Below, one piece after another: positions 41,306 to 51,218 of a stretch of 64,000 nucleotides of DNA. Source of the stretch: Fulvia fulva (lineage: Eukaryota; Ascomycota; Dothideomycetes; Mycosphaerellales; Mycosphaerellaceae); assembly GCF_020509005.1 (NCBI RefSeq), contig NC_063012.1, forward strand, positions 1,984,001 through 2,048,000, written 5' to 3'. Each line of letters begins with the position of its first letter. The first letter of the stretch is position 1. The translations under genes were made by a program, and so were the position numbers. The notes beneath the pieces are model-generated. The model was given only the letters and a program-made list of their open reading frames with translations. It was not told the DNA's origin and did no database searches.

Positions 41306-44303
41306 ATGGCTCCGAAGCGCGGTCAGTCGATTGAACGGACCGACGAGCGCGACGAGTTCATCAAGAAGCTTGCCGAGTACCACGAGAAGCGCGGGTATGT
41401 TGGCTGAAGTGATGGGCCGAGTAAAGGAAGAGTATGCGCTGACACGCTGGCCTTGCAGGACAACCCTCGAAACCGAGCCCAAAATCGGCGTACGACATGT
41501 CGACCTCTTCAAACTCTACCAGCGCGTCGTAGACGAAGGCGGCTACGATCTCGTTTCCGACACCAAGGCCAAACCGTTGATGTGGCGCAAGTTCGCGGAG
41601 GAGTTCATCGGCAAGAACCAGTACACCGCAGCGCAAGCATTTCAGATCAAGAACGTGTACTACAAGAACCTGGTCGCGTACGAGATCAGCACGCATTGGG
41701 GGAAAGAGCCACCGCCAAAGGAGATCCTGGAGGACGTGACTGCGAAGGGCGGGAATGTCATGGCTCGAACATTGGAGAACTATGAAAGGCCGAAGCCTCG
41801 AGAGCAGGAGAATCTGGCAAATGGTGATGCAAGCGACGCCAGCCCAGAGCAGAAAACGCCGAAAGAGGAGAAGATGGATGGTCTAGATGAGCCTGGCAGT
41901 GCGACAGGCCGGTCTACGAGAGGGTTGAGACAGCAGCCTCCACAACGTGTCCTGTTCCAACCAGACATCACATCGGGACGTCACGCCAGGGGACAACATA
42001 CGACATCGCATGCGTCTCCTTCACCGGCCGCAGGCATCAACGCTGTCGTGAATGCCCACTCTCTAACGAATGGCGCGTCTGCGACTCTTGCATCGTACGA
42101 ACCGTCGCAAGCATATCCGCTATCTCTGAAGCCTGTGGTCACACCTGCGAACAACCCTGAGTTCTATAAGAATGAACGAAAGCGGAAGTTGGAGGCCAAT
42201 GCTGGACCACTGGCAAGGAAGTATCGTAACATTATGCTCCCGGGAACTGGGTTCATCGGGCCCAATATCTACATCCGCGCACAGCTTGCCATACAGAGCG
42301 GACTGCCCGACGAGGAGCGCTACGCATTGCACCATCTCGTCAAGATCAGTCATGAGCGTGGTGACAAGTACCGCTTCGATCAGTTCCCTGGCTTGGCAGA
42401 TGCTCTCACCAAGAAGGTCTTACAAGTGACGGGCTTGTTCTATGACATTGATTGGGATGTTATGTACGATGAAGAGTTCTTTGCCGGCGACGACGAAACA
42501 CTGAATGGACTTGATGGAACCCCGGATATCCTTCAAAGGCTCAACTCCAGTATCCCAACCATAACGGACGATACGGTATTGACCGGCGACTTCTTGACTC
42601 AGCTAAATCGCATCACGGAGGCTGGGCTTGTCATTCGTAACATGGCACTGCAAGAGGAGAATGCAGGTTACCTTGCGCGCCTGCCTTTGATTCGCGACCT
42701 CATAGCTGTGGTGCTCAACCTGCCTGAGCACTCGAGCATTGTCGAACTTCGCCATTATATACTCGATATCGCTGAGCAGGTGCTAAAGTACATTGACATC
42801 AGCTCACACGATGCAATTTACCAAGGGCTGCTGTCACACATCTCGAGCCACGATCGTGGAGCTATCGCCACTGCACTGCGGACAATCAGCAGGATTGCAA
42901 TGTCGCATCCCCAACCCAAACGCCTAGAGGAAATTCCCATCAGAACTCTGCGACATGTCCAGGAACTCTTGTTGATCGAAGACGAAGAGCTACGTTCTGC
43001 ATGTCTCGACTTTCTCGGCCAGTATACGTCTTTCAGCGACAACGTCGAGACTCTGGTGCAAAGTCTTGATGCAGAAGTGCTGGCGCATCAACTCAGCAGA
43101 TTCATTCTATTCACCGCGAAAGAGCACAAGGAGCAACGTCATATCCGGCGACAAGAATTCAGCGACACTATCGCGCCTGTGCCACGACTGTCCAAGAGCA
43201 TCGTCGATCAGTTGCTGAAGCTCGAGGAACCTGAACGATCATCCGAGTGGCTACGGATGTGCTTTCAAGCTGACGCAAATGCTGAGATGACGCAGATCTC
43301 CCTATGGCAAGCATATCAGGGCACATTCGCACCTTATCACGCGACACATCCGCATCTTATCGCTGGGGAGTTCATCAAGAACGTAAGCACCACGTTTCAA
43401 GGTGCCACTGCCCAGGTCGCCGGCTCCAATAAATATGTCATCAGGGGAATCAAATCTCGAAAGGTGCCCGTTGACACGGGAATATTGGCTGGATCGAAGG
43501 CTACCGATAAAGGGAAGGAGCTCACTCGCTGTCACTGGAAGTTCACTGTACACGTTGACGGCATCAGAGATCCAAATACTGGTATCATGACGGCTCCCCA
43601 GACTCAAGAACGGGAGTGTGCGGAGTGGTCGCGCACAAGCGATGACATGCTCCAGCACATACTGTCTACTCACTTGCAAATGCCCAAAAAGCTGCCAACG
43701 GCCAAAGACGACGACAAGATGGACATTGATGCTGGCACAGCTGCCCCTGCAGTCAACGGTAACCCTACCGGAGCAAATGGTAGCAGCTACAATTTCGACT
43801 TTGTTGCCGCGGACAAGACTACATACACCTGCCGATGGGCAGACTGTCAACGTTCATCGGCAGATTTCAGTGGAGGAAAGTCATCACGCACCATACTCTA
43901 CGCCAGGCACATCAGAACCCATCTGCCAGAGATTGAGGCGTCCAGGTCGAAACACAATCTGAAGAGCAACGCACTGCATGACTCCTCGCCAGTCGAGATC
44001 ACGAGGCTGACGATGCTCGAGGACGAGAAGGGCGATGCCACTGGTGTGCCTCTCCGAGCAATCTTAGTCCTCCGCAACATGGCACGCTTCATGCCGCAAC
44101 GCCTCGACAAGGCAAACGGCGCAGATGCCATCAAGAGTGGCCACAAGCAGGAGCAGAAGACCGATCTGCTTGCCGACATATTCGACCCTGAGGTGCGAGA
44201 ACGCTTGTTCTACGCAATGTCGCACAGTAAGACGATGAGAGACTATGCCGGGGCAGTGTTCAGGGCCATCAAGCAGAGCGAGGCCAGGGCTGTGCAGACT
44301 TAA
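41306..44303 (+). CDS. RSC9: RSC chromatin-remodelling complex subunit Rsc9 (ARID domain)
   Basis: Exons 41306-41394 and 41459-44303 join across a 64-nt intron, giving about 977 residues. The N-terminus is an ARID/BRIGHT DNA-binding domain ('RDEFIKKLAEYHEKRG', 'HVDLFKLYQRVVDEGGYDLV', 'WRKFAEEFIGKNQYTAAQAF', 'YYKNLVAYE'). A disordered linker and an armadillo-like helical region (about residues 290-620) follow, then a Trp/Cys segment ('LTRCHWKFTVHVDG') and a C2H2-like zinc finger ('YTCRWADCQRSS' ... 'YARHIRTHLP'). This order fits Rsc9 of the nucleosome remodeller RSC. Its promoter of about 450 bp is shared with the divergent Rec114-like gene. Confidence 0.9.
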
Positions 44304-44535
44304 GGCATGGTACGTTTGCATGACTTTAGCGAGGCGTTGCGACTGCGATGAAGAGCATCGCTGTGTGTATCTGTGTATCTGTTGCGTCGGAGGTCGAACA
44401 GATGAGTGACGCCACCACTTTTGCGTGTCAGTCTCGCGTCGATCATTCGCGACTTCCTGCCCTTTTCACGCTTCCATCAATATCTACTACTCCTCATCAT
44501 GACATACATCTCGTGTCTTCGTTGTTCTCCTGTAG

Positions 44536-45889
44536 ATGCTGACGGTGCTGCTGCGTGCTGCCGTGCCTCGAATGCGATGCACGACATGGCGGGCACGTCG
44601 TTTGTTCCTTGACGTTTGCCGCACCTTGGACCAGAATGCTTCCAACACTTTCACCTCGCGACTCGCCATTGGCTGGAACCGACAACTACATTCGGAGGCT
44701 CGAGGGAGCATCCTCGGTGTTCCAACGTGCCCTCCAATGCAAGAAGCCGTTGCCCAAACGCCACCGGAAGGCAACATGGGCAAAGCAGAGATCGAGGCAG
44801 CTCAAGCCATCCTAGGCATCACACCTACCCAACCTGGATCGGCAATTGGTGGCGGCGTTGTGATTATCTGCGTGGACTGCGAGGCGTATGAGTTTGCGCA
44901 GCACAAGATCACCGAGATTGGCATATCTGTACTCGACACCAGGACCTTGCGAGATGTATGTCAAGATTACAACAAGTCACTCGAGTCTATCTGCTGACAT
45001 GTTGAATAGCTCTCGCCAACGGATAGCGCAGACCAGTGGTTCTCGAAGATAGCGTCGCGTCACTTCAGGATCAACGAGTACGCCCACCTAGTCAACAAGA
45101 AGTACATCAAGGGCAAACCCGAAACCTTCGCCTTCGGCACGAGCACGTTCATCGACAAGAAAGACGCCGTGCCCGTCTTGAATCGCATTTTCGAAGGTCC
45201 TGCCGTTACGGACACAAATGGCGTTGCCACCAAGGTCGTTGTTATTGGCCACGGTCTGAAGAACGACACGAAGTTCCTATTTTCCTTGGGCTTCAAGTGG
45301 ACCGCCATTCCGAACATAGTTCGCAGACTTGACACGCAGTCACTGGTTGGGTCGAAGAAGGACAACGTCGGACTCTCAAGATTACTTCGAGTTCTCGGCA
45401 TCGAGGTCAAAGAGGAGCATCTACACAATGCTGGAAATGATGCAGCGTACACGTTGCAGGCTTTTGTGCTCACAGTACGCTCACCAACACATACATGTTG
45501 CATGCAACGCTGACACCTCGTAGGCCCTCAGAGAGCATGCTGCTCCTGGAAGCATATCCGGCGCGATTCACCAGCAGCGGGTAGACGCAGCAGCGGCAAG
45601 AGCTGTCAAGCAGGCCACCCTCGAGGCCAAAAACGCTATCACGGAAGCTGGTGTGACAGATCAAGACTCGACCGCGCCTATGCTACCTCCAACGGTTGTG
45701 GATGGTTCTGAGACCAGCATGCAACCTTCCGCGCCAGTGACCAAGTCGAGTCACACGCAAGTGCGGTCTATGGACGACTATGGGCCTACGGTCAAGTCCA
45801 GGAGGCAGGAAAAGCTCATGCGAAGAGCCGAGCGACTTGCTGCCAAGGCCGAGGAGACTCAGAATGGTTCTGTAGATGGGATGTCCTAG
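44536..45889 (+). CDS. Gfd2/YDR514C-like protein with DEDDh exonuclease fold
   Basis: Exons 44536-44955, 45010-45474 and 45524-45889, with introns of 54 and 49 nt, give about 416 residues. The RNase H-like exonuclease core has 'IICVDCEAYEFAQHKITEIG' (the DxE pair), 'VVVIGHGLKNDTKFL' (third Asp region) and 'HNAGNDAAYTLQAF' (HxAGxD). The C-terminus is a Lys/Arg/Glu-rich helix ('RRQEKLMRRAERLAAKAEE'). The fungal family is named after yeast Gfd2 (linked to mRNA export factor Dbp5). In this copy Cys follows the first Asp (DCE). Start choice is open: 44536 or the in-frame ATG at 44776. Confidence 0.75.
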
Positions 45890-46111
45890 GTACGCAGGCA
45901 TGAAGTTGGCTGTCGATTTCCGTATGCGGTCTCCGATGACAGACGTGTCCTACGCGCATCTAGTCGCATCACAGTAGTATGGAAACTTCCACATGATCGC
46001 TCACAAGCATCCCGACGGACCCGAGCTGAATGGAATCGCCGCCGAAGGATTCGACCCACAAACTTACGCGCTCACCTCACACTTCTCGGGACAACCTCCA
46101 CTTTCCCCTGT

Positions 46112-47494
46112 TTGAGAACATCAAGAGCGTATACAGACAATGACCAAGGCCGCTCTCAGTCGCCCTCGAAACGTCATCAAGAGTGGTGTCGTCCGGATGG
46201 CTGTATGTCGTGCCTCACCGCTGGCGTCAAGTGCAGCGGTATTAACCCAGACTGCATTCGCAATACATCTGAGGGATGGAAGATCAACAGCGATGTGGCC
46301 TGGAAATGGCAGGGAACATGGCGAGAACGAAGGGGGTTGTACCTTTTCGTTAATTATGCAACGGCGTCCGATCGCATCGGTCCCTTCGAATCAACCTTCT
46401 GGCAGAAGACTGCAATGCTGGCTTGTAACCATAGCTCGGCTCTCTGTCATATGGCAACAGCGATAGGGTCGCTGTACGAGCACATTCTTCACCTGACATC
46501 GTCGGCGGCCGAGGGAAATGAAGGTCTGAGCTTTGCACTGCGGCAATGTAATCGATCAATCAAACTGCTGACTGCGGAGCGCCATGGATCGGCTGAGCCG
46601 GAGGTCGCATTGGTCGCATGCGTACTGTTCACGTGCTTCGAAGCACTCCAAGGGGAGGCGACCACAGCATGCGCCCATACACTGCAAGGACGCAGCCTGC
46701 TAGGGATTGTTGAGATGCGTGAGCTCAATGGCGGTAACCCTGGTCTAGTCGAAGCTGCCGAAGTGCCGCCCGTGTTAGGTGGCCTCGAGATGCAAGCAAA
46801 GACTCTCCAAGGCAAGCATATGTCTGTCTCGGAAACGCAACATGTGGGAGAATTACCAGACACATCATACTTTTACAGCCTGGAACATGCCCATCGGACC
46901 CTTCGTCTCGCATACATACGGCTCCTACTTTTTGTGCAGGACTGGTATACTCACTTTGACGATGGTCTGGAGGGCATGGCTGCTTTGATGACTGTGAAAA
47001 GATCCGTCTATGCTCCTTGGTTCGGCCGATGGAATACAGCCTTCTGTGAGCTGTCGGCCAGAGACGAACGAAGCATGTCAGTGCTTGATCGGAAGAAGGC
47101 GCAGATATTGCGAGCCAACCATCTAACAATGTCGATGATGGGCAGTGCCGACCAGACAGGCACTCGAGATGTTTGGGAACAGTAAGATGACGACTTCCGA
47201 CAAGTTGTCGGATTGTCTGCAAGTGTTCTGAGTACTTTCGAAGTGCAGGCTCAGCCAACACTAGGCACCGTTCAATATCCTTACTTGACCTACGGCTTAT
47301 GGGTCAGCGAGCCTCTCTTCATCACAATTTTACGACACCAGTGGGCGCCAAAGATCTCTGCGGACATGAGCTGGCGAGAAGTCAGTGTGGTCCGGATCGT
47401 CGTTGTAGTACTCACGGGTCTCTCGACGGTGGGTTGCGGTGTGGCAGATTGCATGTTGCTGATGGATCGTAGGTTGCTTTGCGTCCTCCCATAA
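46112..47494 (+). pseudogene. Broken Zn2Cys6 fungal transcription factor
   Basis: The frame encodes the second part of a binuclear zinc cluster, 'WCRPDGCMSCLTAGVKCSG', with four of the six cysteines. The first CxxC is gone and no ATG lies upstream in frame, the frame opening at a TTG. A fungal TF regulatory region follows ('FWQKTAMLACNHSSALCHMA', 'VACVLFTCFEALQGEA', 'GRSLLG'). A 42-nt intron (47182-47223, GTAAGA..CAAG) restores the usual C-terminal helix region ('VSEPLFITILRHQWAPKI') up to a stop at 47494, soon after a Leu/Val-rich degenerate tail. The N-terminal loss suggests a dead gene. An upstream exon that I missed could change this. Confidence 0.65.
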
Positions 47495-49388
47495 CGAAGA
47501 CAATACATATGTGAATCGGCCTTTGTTCATGTTGCGAATGACACAGAAAGGACCAGGCTGTCCTTGTCGCTTCCTTTGGATGTCTTCAAGTGGCACACGT
47601 TGGCTGTTATTTTTTTGACGTCAACTGTGCTCGGACGAGAAACGTGAGATTTTCCTACCCAGACCGCTTCGGCGACAGGAAGACATGATGGTACTGCCAT
47701 ACTCCGAGCGCTCTTGACAGGTCTGTGGTCATATCCTCCGCCACCATATGGCGTTTAACCTGCAACGTGAAGGCTCACAAGAGTCGATTTACTTGTACGA
47801 TATCGAGGCTCTCGTACCCATCCATCGCGGCGGACGTTTGGCAGCGATCGCCAGGAACATTGTGTTAGAGAGGTGGTCGCAATACTGAAACCATGGTTCA
47901 GGGTGGGCAGCTGCGCAGTCTGTCACTTGCGACAAAGGATCAAGGCAAGTATGCTCAGACAAGCAGCCACGATAGTGACATACGCAGCAAGAAAGAGAGA
48001 CGGTGAGCTGAATGTACCGAAAGTGGACACAACGAACGCGACCGACAGAGCGGCGCACTCGCAAGTCAGCTCACACGCATCGCACAGCACGTTTGGCCAT
48101 GGCCTTTTCCAGCGACACGGACCGTTGTCTAAGAATTGGGATGGCGACAGCCAGGTATTGCGGCGGAATCCAAACAGCAACGTACCTTTCCAAGGTGGGA
48201 GTACAATAAGGCTGCGACGGTGACACCACAAACTAGCAACGACATCCATGTTGGAAAAGCAAAGCGGCGTGGGTATCATAATCCGGTGCTGCAAAATGTT
48301 TTTACTGAGAACGGAAGGCGGAGGGAACAGGGGGCAGCAGGCATGGGGCGGACGGTAGGCAGTGGCGGCGACAGGCAATAACGTGGGGAGGGTGCCGACG
48401 ATCACACATCAACAACAGCAAGATTCTTGAGACGCGGGGTGGGATGAGGCTGGAAGCGTGAAAAATATGGAGCGAGGGCAGCGAATGGGAGGAGCATTGC
48501 GAACATAGCAAGGCATGCGACGATGAAAGCGGAGGTCTGGAGGCTGGAAAGCGGCGGCAATGAGAGAGTGGGAGCGCAACGAGGACGGCGACGAGGACGG
48601 CGACGATGATCACAAAACGACAGCGACGAAATGAAGATGCAAGACCTTGGCGATGGCGACGACAGTGACAACGACGATAAACAGTGCCCTCCAGTCCCCG
48701 GCTCTTGAGCCAAGAAGCTGATGGGCCTCCTCTTTCTATTGACCCTGCCTATAGCATACCTCCTCCTGCCCTGCCGCCATGCATCGTCACGAGTACTAGA
48801 TTCCCCGGACCGAGTTTAGCGTCCTCTTGGGACGGTGAGCTCAGCCCTTCAGTCCCAGGCCCGAAGGCGACGGGAAGCTGATGGGTGCAGTGGAGGAAAG
48901 GAAAGAGGAATTGAAAGAGAAGAAAGCTGCAGGTCATTCTCACGATCTCGCACGGGCCACAGCACTGCGGGACCAAAAGGTGCTGTGGCTACTGACAAGC
49001 TGTCCGATAGATATCTGTTCAGCTCTTTCTGACCAGTGCTGTTGGTGGAAATGATATAGCATCGGCCTGGGGATTGGGTACGCAGCTCGGCATGCCGAAA
49101 GCCTGATCACTTGCTGCTCATATCACTGGTCGGAAATGCATTACAGACAGCTTGTCAGCATCCATAGCACCGGCTGCCATTTGCTCATGAGTACGTGAGT
49201 CACAGTCGCATTGTGGCAGTGTTCGCACCGGGAGAATGACCTGCAGCTTTCTTCTCTTTCAATCCCTCTTTCCTTCACCAACGTCCAACGCCACCGCCTA
49301 TCGCCAAGACCCACCACAGTAAGTCCTCATTCCCTTTGCCCCTTCACTGACAACGATCCAGACTTCTTCGCCTTCAAGGCATCTCAAA
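47495..49388. other. Long intergenic stretch between the broken TF and the tRNA-like array
   Basis: About 1.9 kb without a supported gene. Several open frames on both strands are low-complexity (Arg/Ser/Pro/Leu) and mutually overlapping. A purine-rich (gaggacggcgac)n-like run lies at about 48575-48615. No RIP signature. Confidence 0.5.
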
Positions 49389-49525
49389 GGAGAGGTCGTC
49401 CAACGGCAGGACGCATGAGAGGCCCTAGCTGTCTCATTCTTTTGACATGCGACGGGTGGCAAACTCGTTATTGCCGGTACCATTCCAAACTCATGAAATG
49501 TGGTGTTCGATTCCCACCTTCGCCA
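49389..49525 (+). ncRNA. tRNA-like unit 1 of a tandem array
   Basis: A cloverleaf can be drawn: acceptor GGAGAGG/CTTCGCC (one mismatch) followed by A, D-arm GTCC-AACGGCA-GGAC, anticodon stem CATGAG/CTCATG, and T-arm with a perfect B-box core GTTCGATTCC (GTGG/CCAC pairing). Between the anticodon-stem strands is an insert of about 70 nt containing tttgacatgc, an inner hairpin GGCAA/TTGCC and the shared gtaccattc. The D-arm resembles fungal tRNA-Glu. No ordinary anticodon loop with U33 could be assigned, so identity and function are open. Confidence 0.6.
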
Positions 49526-49570
49526 TACGCGCCTCTCATCGAGGCTGTGTCTTTGACACAAAATCTTTTC
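49526..49570 (+). other. Spacer with two small hairpins between tRNA-like units 1 and 2
   Basis: GCCTC-TCATC-GAGGC (49531-49545) is followed directly by TGTGTC-TTT-GACACA (49546-49560), then a short T run. It could be a processing or termination signal. Confidence 0.45.
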
Positions 49571-49701
49571 GGTGATGTCGTCCAATGGCAGGATACTCAG
49601 TGGGCCCTAGCTGTCTCATTCATTTGACATGCGAAAGGTGACAATCGTCCGTCAGTACCATTCAAGCTGAGAGAAGAGGAGTTCGATTCCCTCCATCGCC
49701 A
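49571..49701 (+). ncRNA. tRNA-like unit 2 of a tandem array
   Basis: Acceptor GGTGATG/CATCGCC (seven pairs including one G-T) plus A, D-arm GTCC-AATGGCA-GGAT, anticodon stem CTCAG/CTGAG, and T-arm with GTTCGATTCC (GAGG/CCTC). The insert in the anticodon loop again holds gggccctagctgtctcatt, tttgacatgc, an inner stem TGAC/GTCA and agtaccattcaa. It begins 182 bp after unit 1. The stems differ from unit 1 in compensating pairs. Confidence 0.6.
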
Positions 49702-49753
49702 TCAGCCTCCTGGGCTTGAAACACCCTTGTCTCTTGTGGCAAGTCACCTTTTC

Positions 49754-49887
49754 GGAGAGGTCGTCCAATGGTAGGACACTGAGGGGCCCAATAATGCTGT
49801 CGCTCGTTTGACATGCTGAGGGCGGCAGACTCGCTATGCCAGTACCACTTCAACTCAGAGATGGAGGTTCAAGTCCTTCCCACTCTA
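49754..49887 (+). ncRNA. tRNA-like unit 3 of a tandem array
   Basis: Acceptor GGAGAGG/CCACTCT (one mismatch) plus A, D-arm GTCC-AATGGTA-GGAC, anticodon stem CTGAG/CTCAG, variable loop AGAT, and T-arm GGAGG-TTCAAGT-CCTTC, which pairs fully. The insert has gtttgacatgc, an inner stem GGCA/TGCC and agtaccacttcaa. It begins 183 bp after unit 2. A T run (cttttcc, 49890-49896) just after the 3' end is a plausible Pol III terminator. This is the most tRNA-like of the three. Confidence 0.62.
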
Positions 49888-49967
49888 CGTCTTTTCCATC
49901 AACTTGTTGGCCCTTGCGGTCGGCATCTGGAGAAGAAGTTCTCCTTCCTCGCGACTGCCAGCCCCTC

Positions 49968-50640
49968 TCATCTCCTGCCTGTTGTCAGTATCCGCGGACA
50001 CGATTGAATATCCCTGCTGTAAGTGAACATGATGGCGGTGACACTTGCTGTACTCTTGAATGCGAGATATTTGTCCTTGGGGATGTGCACGCTTGGACTT
50101 TGCTGTCGCTGACCGTCCTTCGGGTGAAGCAAATCTATCTCCTCCTTCCTCCTGCGAAACTGCACCTTCAAATCGGGAGGCGCCGCCACATGATGCTTGA
50201 ATCTGGTATACTTCGGCGGGTCTGCTCCTGGCACATACCGCAAGTCGTATCTCAGCAAAATAAGGCAGAACAACACCTTCATCTCCGTGCTCGCGAAGAA
50301 TCGTCCTGTCTCACGTCAGCTCTCATCGCATCTCAAACTCGGCAGCCACGACGGAACTCACCAGGACAAGCATGCTGTCCATGTCCGCACGCGAGATTAT
50401 CTGGCGATGTTGTGACGAACTGATGGCCGTTCTCCTCACCTGCCCGCTCACGTTTGCGCAAGTAACGATACGCATCGAACTTCTCCAGGTTCTCGTAGAT
50501 CTCTGGATCCCGTACAGCGCTGTCGTCGATCATGATCATGGCACCTGCTGGTAGTACCGTGCCATCGGAAAGTTCGGTGGTGCTCTTCACGTATTGCATC
50601 AAGCACGCCGAAGATCATGCTGCTGCTGCCCTGTCTTTCG
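49968..50640 (-). pseudogene. Cytochrome P450 3' fragment (heme-binding region)
   Basis: Minus-strand coding resembles the C-terminal third of a fungal P450. It has 'TELSDGTVLPAGAMIMID', 'DPEIYENLEKFDAYRYLRKR', 'HQFVTTSPDNLACGHGQHAC' and, after a 56-nt intron (about 50311-50366) that interrupts the heme loop, 'RFFASTEMKVLFCLILL'. The Cys of 'GHGQHACPG' is the heme ligand. Upstream, in frame, a TGA follows almost at once. The K-helix ExxR, I-helix and N-terminal membrane anchor are absent, so this is a relic. Confidence 0.75.
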
Positions 50641-50663
50641 GACACCGTCGTCATCTAATCAGC

Positions 50664-51218
50664 ACCTCGCTGCATGCAAACAAAACCCAGGAAAAGGGCT
50701 ATGAGAGAAGACGTCTTCATTCATCCTCAAATTGCTATGTCACACAGAGACATTATGGATAGGCTTGTATGTACATTGACGCAAACCACGCTTCTTCTAG
50801 ACATACAGGAAACAAGCCCAAAAGCTCAGGACAGTCAGTTGTGAGCTGGGCATTCAAAGCACGACGTTGCAATTGTGGTATCTCGTTTGTCCCATAATGT
50901 AGCAAACAAGATAGAAATTGTAGATCTGTGACTCCTGCACGACTCGGAATCGTGCTCAGTGTTTTGTAAATTCCCTCTTGGGGATACCTCTGCCAGGCGA
51001 TGCTATGCACAAGTGATGGATGCGTGCCGTGGTAATTGGAGGGTTGTTCGTTGGTCGCTGTTGTGGCCGTGATGCAAGCGTTGGTCGTTTCTAGTGGCGC
51101 GGTATATGTTGTTTCACCTTTCCAGGCGCCATGCGTTGTAGAGACATGTGATATGATTCGAGATGGAGCTCTCGAGAGAAGCTATCGTGTCATCTGTCGA
51201 TGATGGATATCATGGATG
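50664..51218. other. Intergenic DNA
   Basis: No supported gene. It probably holds 3' sequence of the kelch-type gene and flanks of the P450 relic. Confidence 0.5.

Noticed and set aside
48302..48713. Minus-strand low-complexity ORFs
   Set aside because: Mutually overlapping Leu/Ser/Arg-rich frames over a purine-rich run; nothing gene-like.
49968..50640. Functional cytochrome P450
   Set aside because: Only the C-terminal third is present, with no ExxR, I-helix or membrane anchor, and an in-frame stop just upstream.
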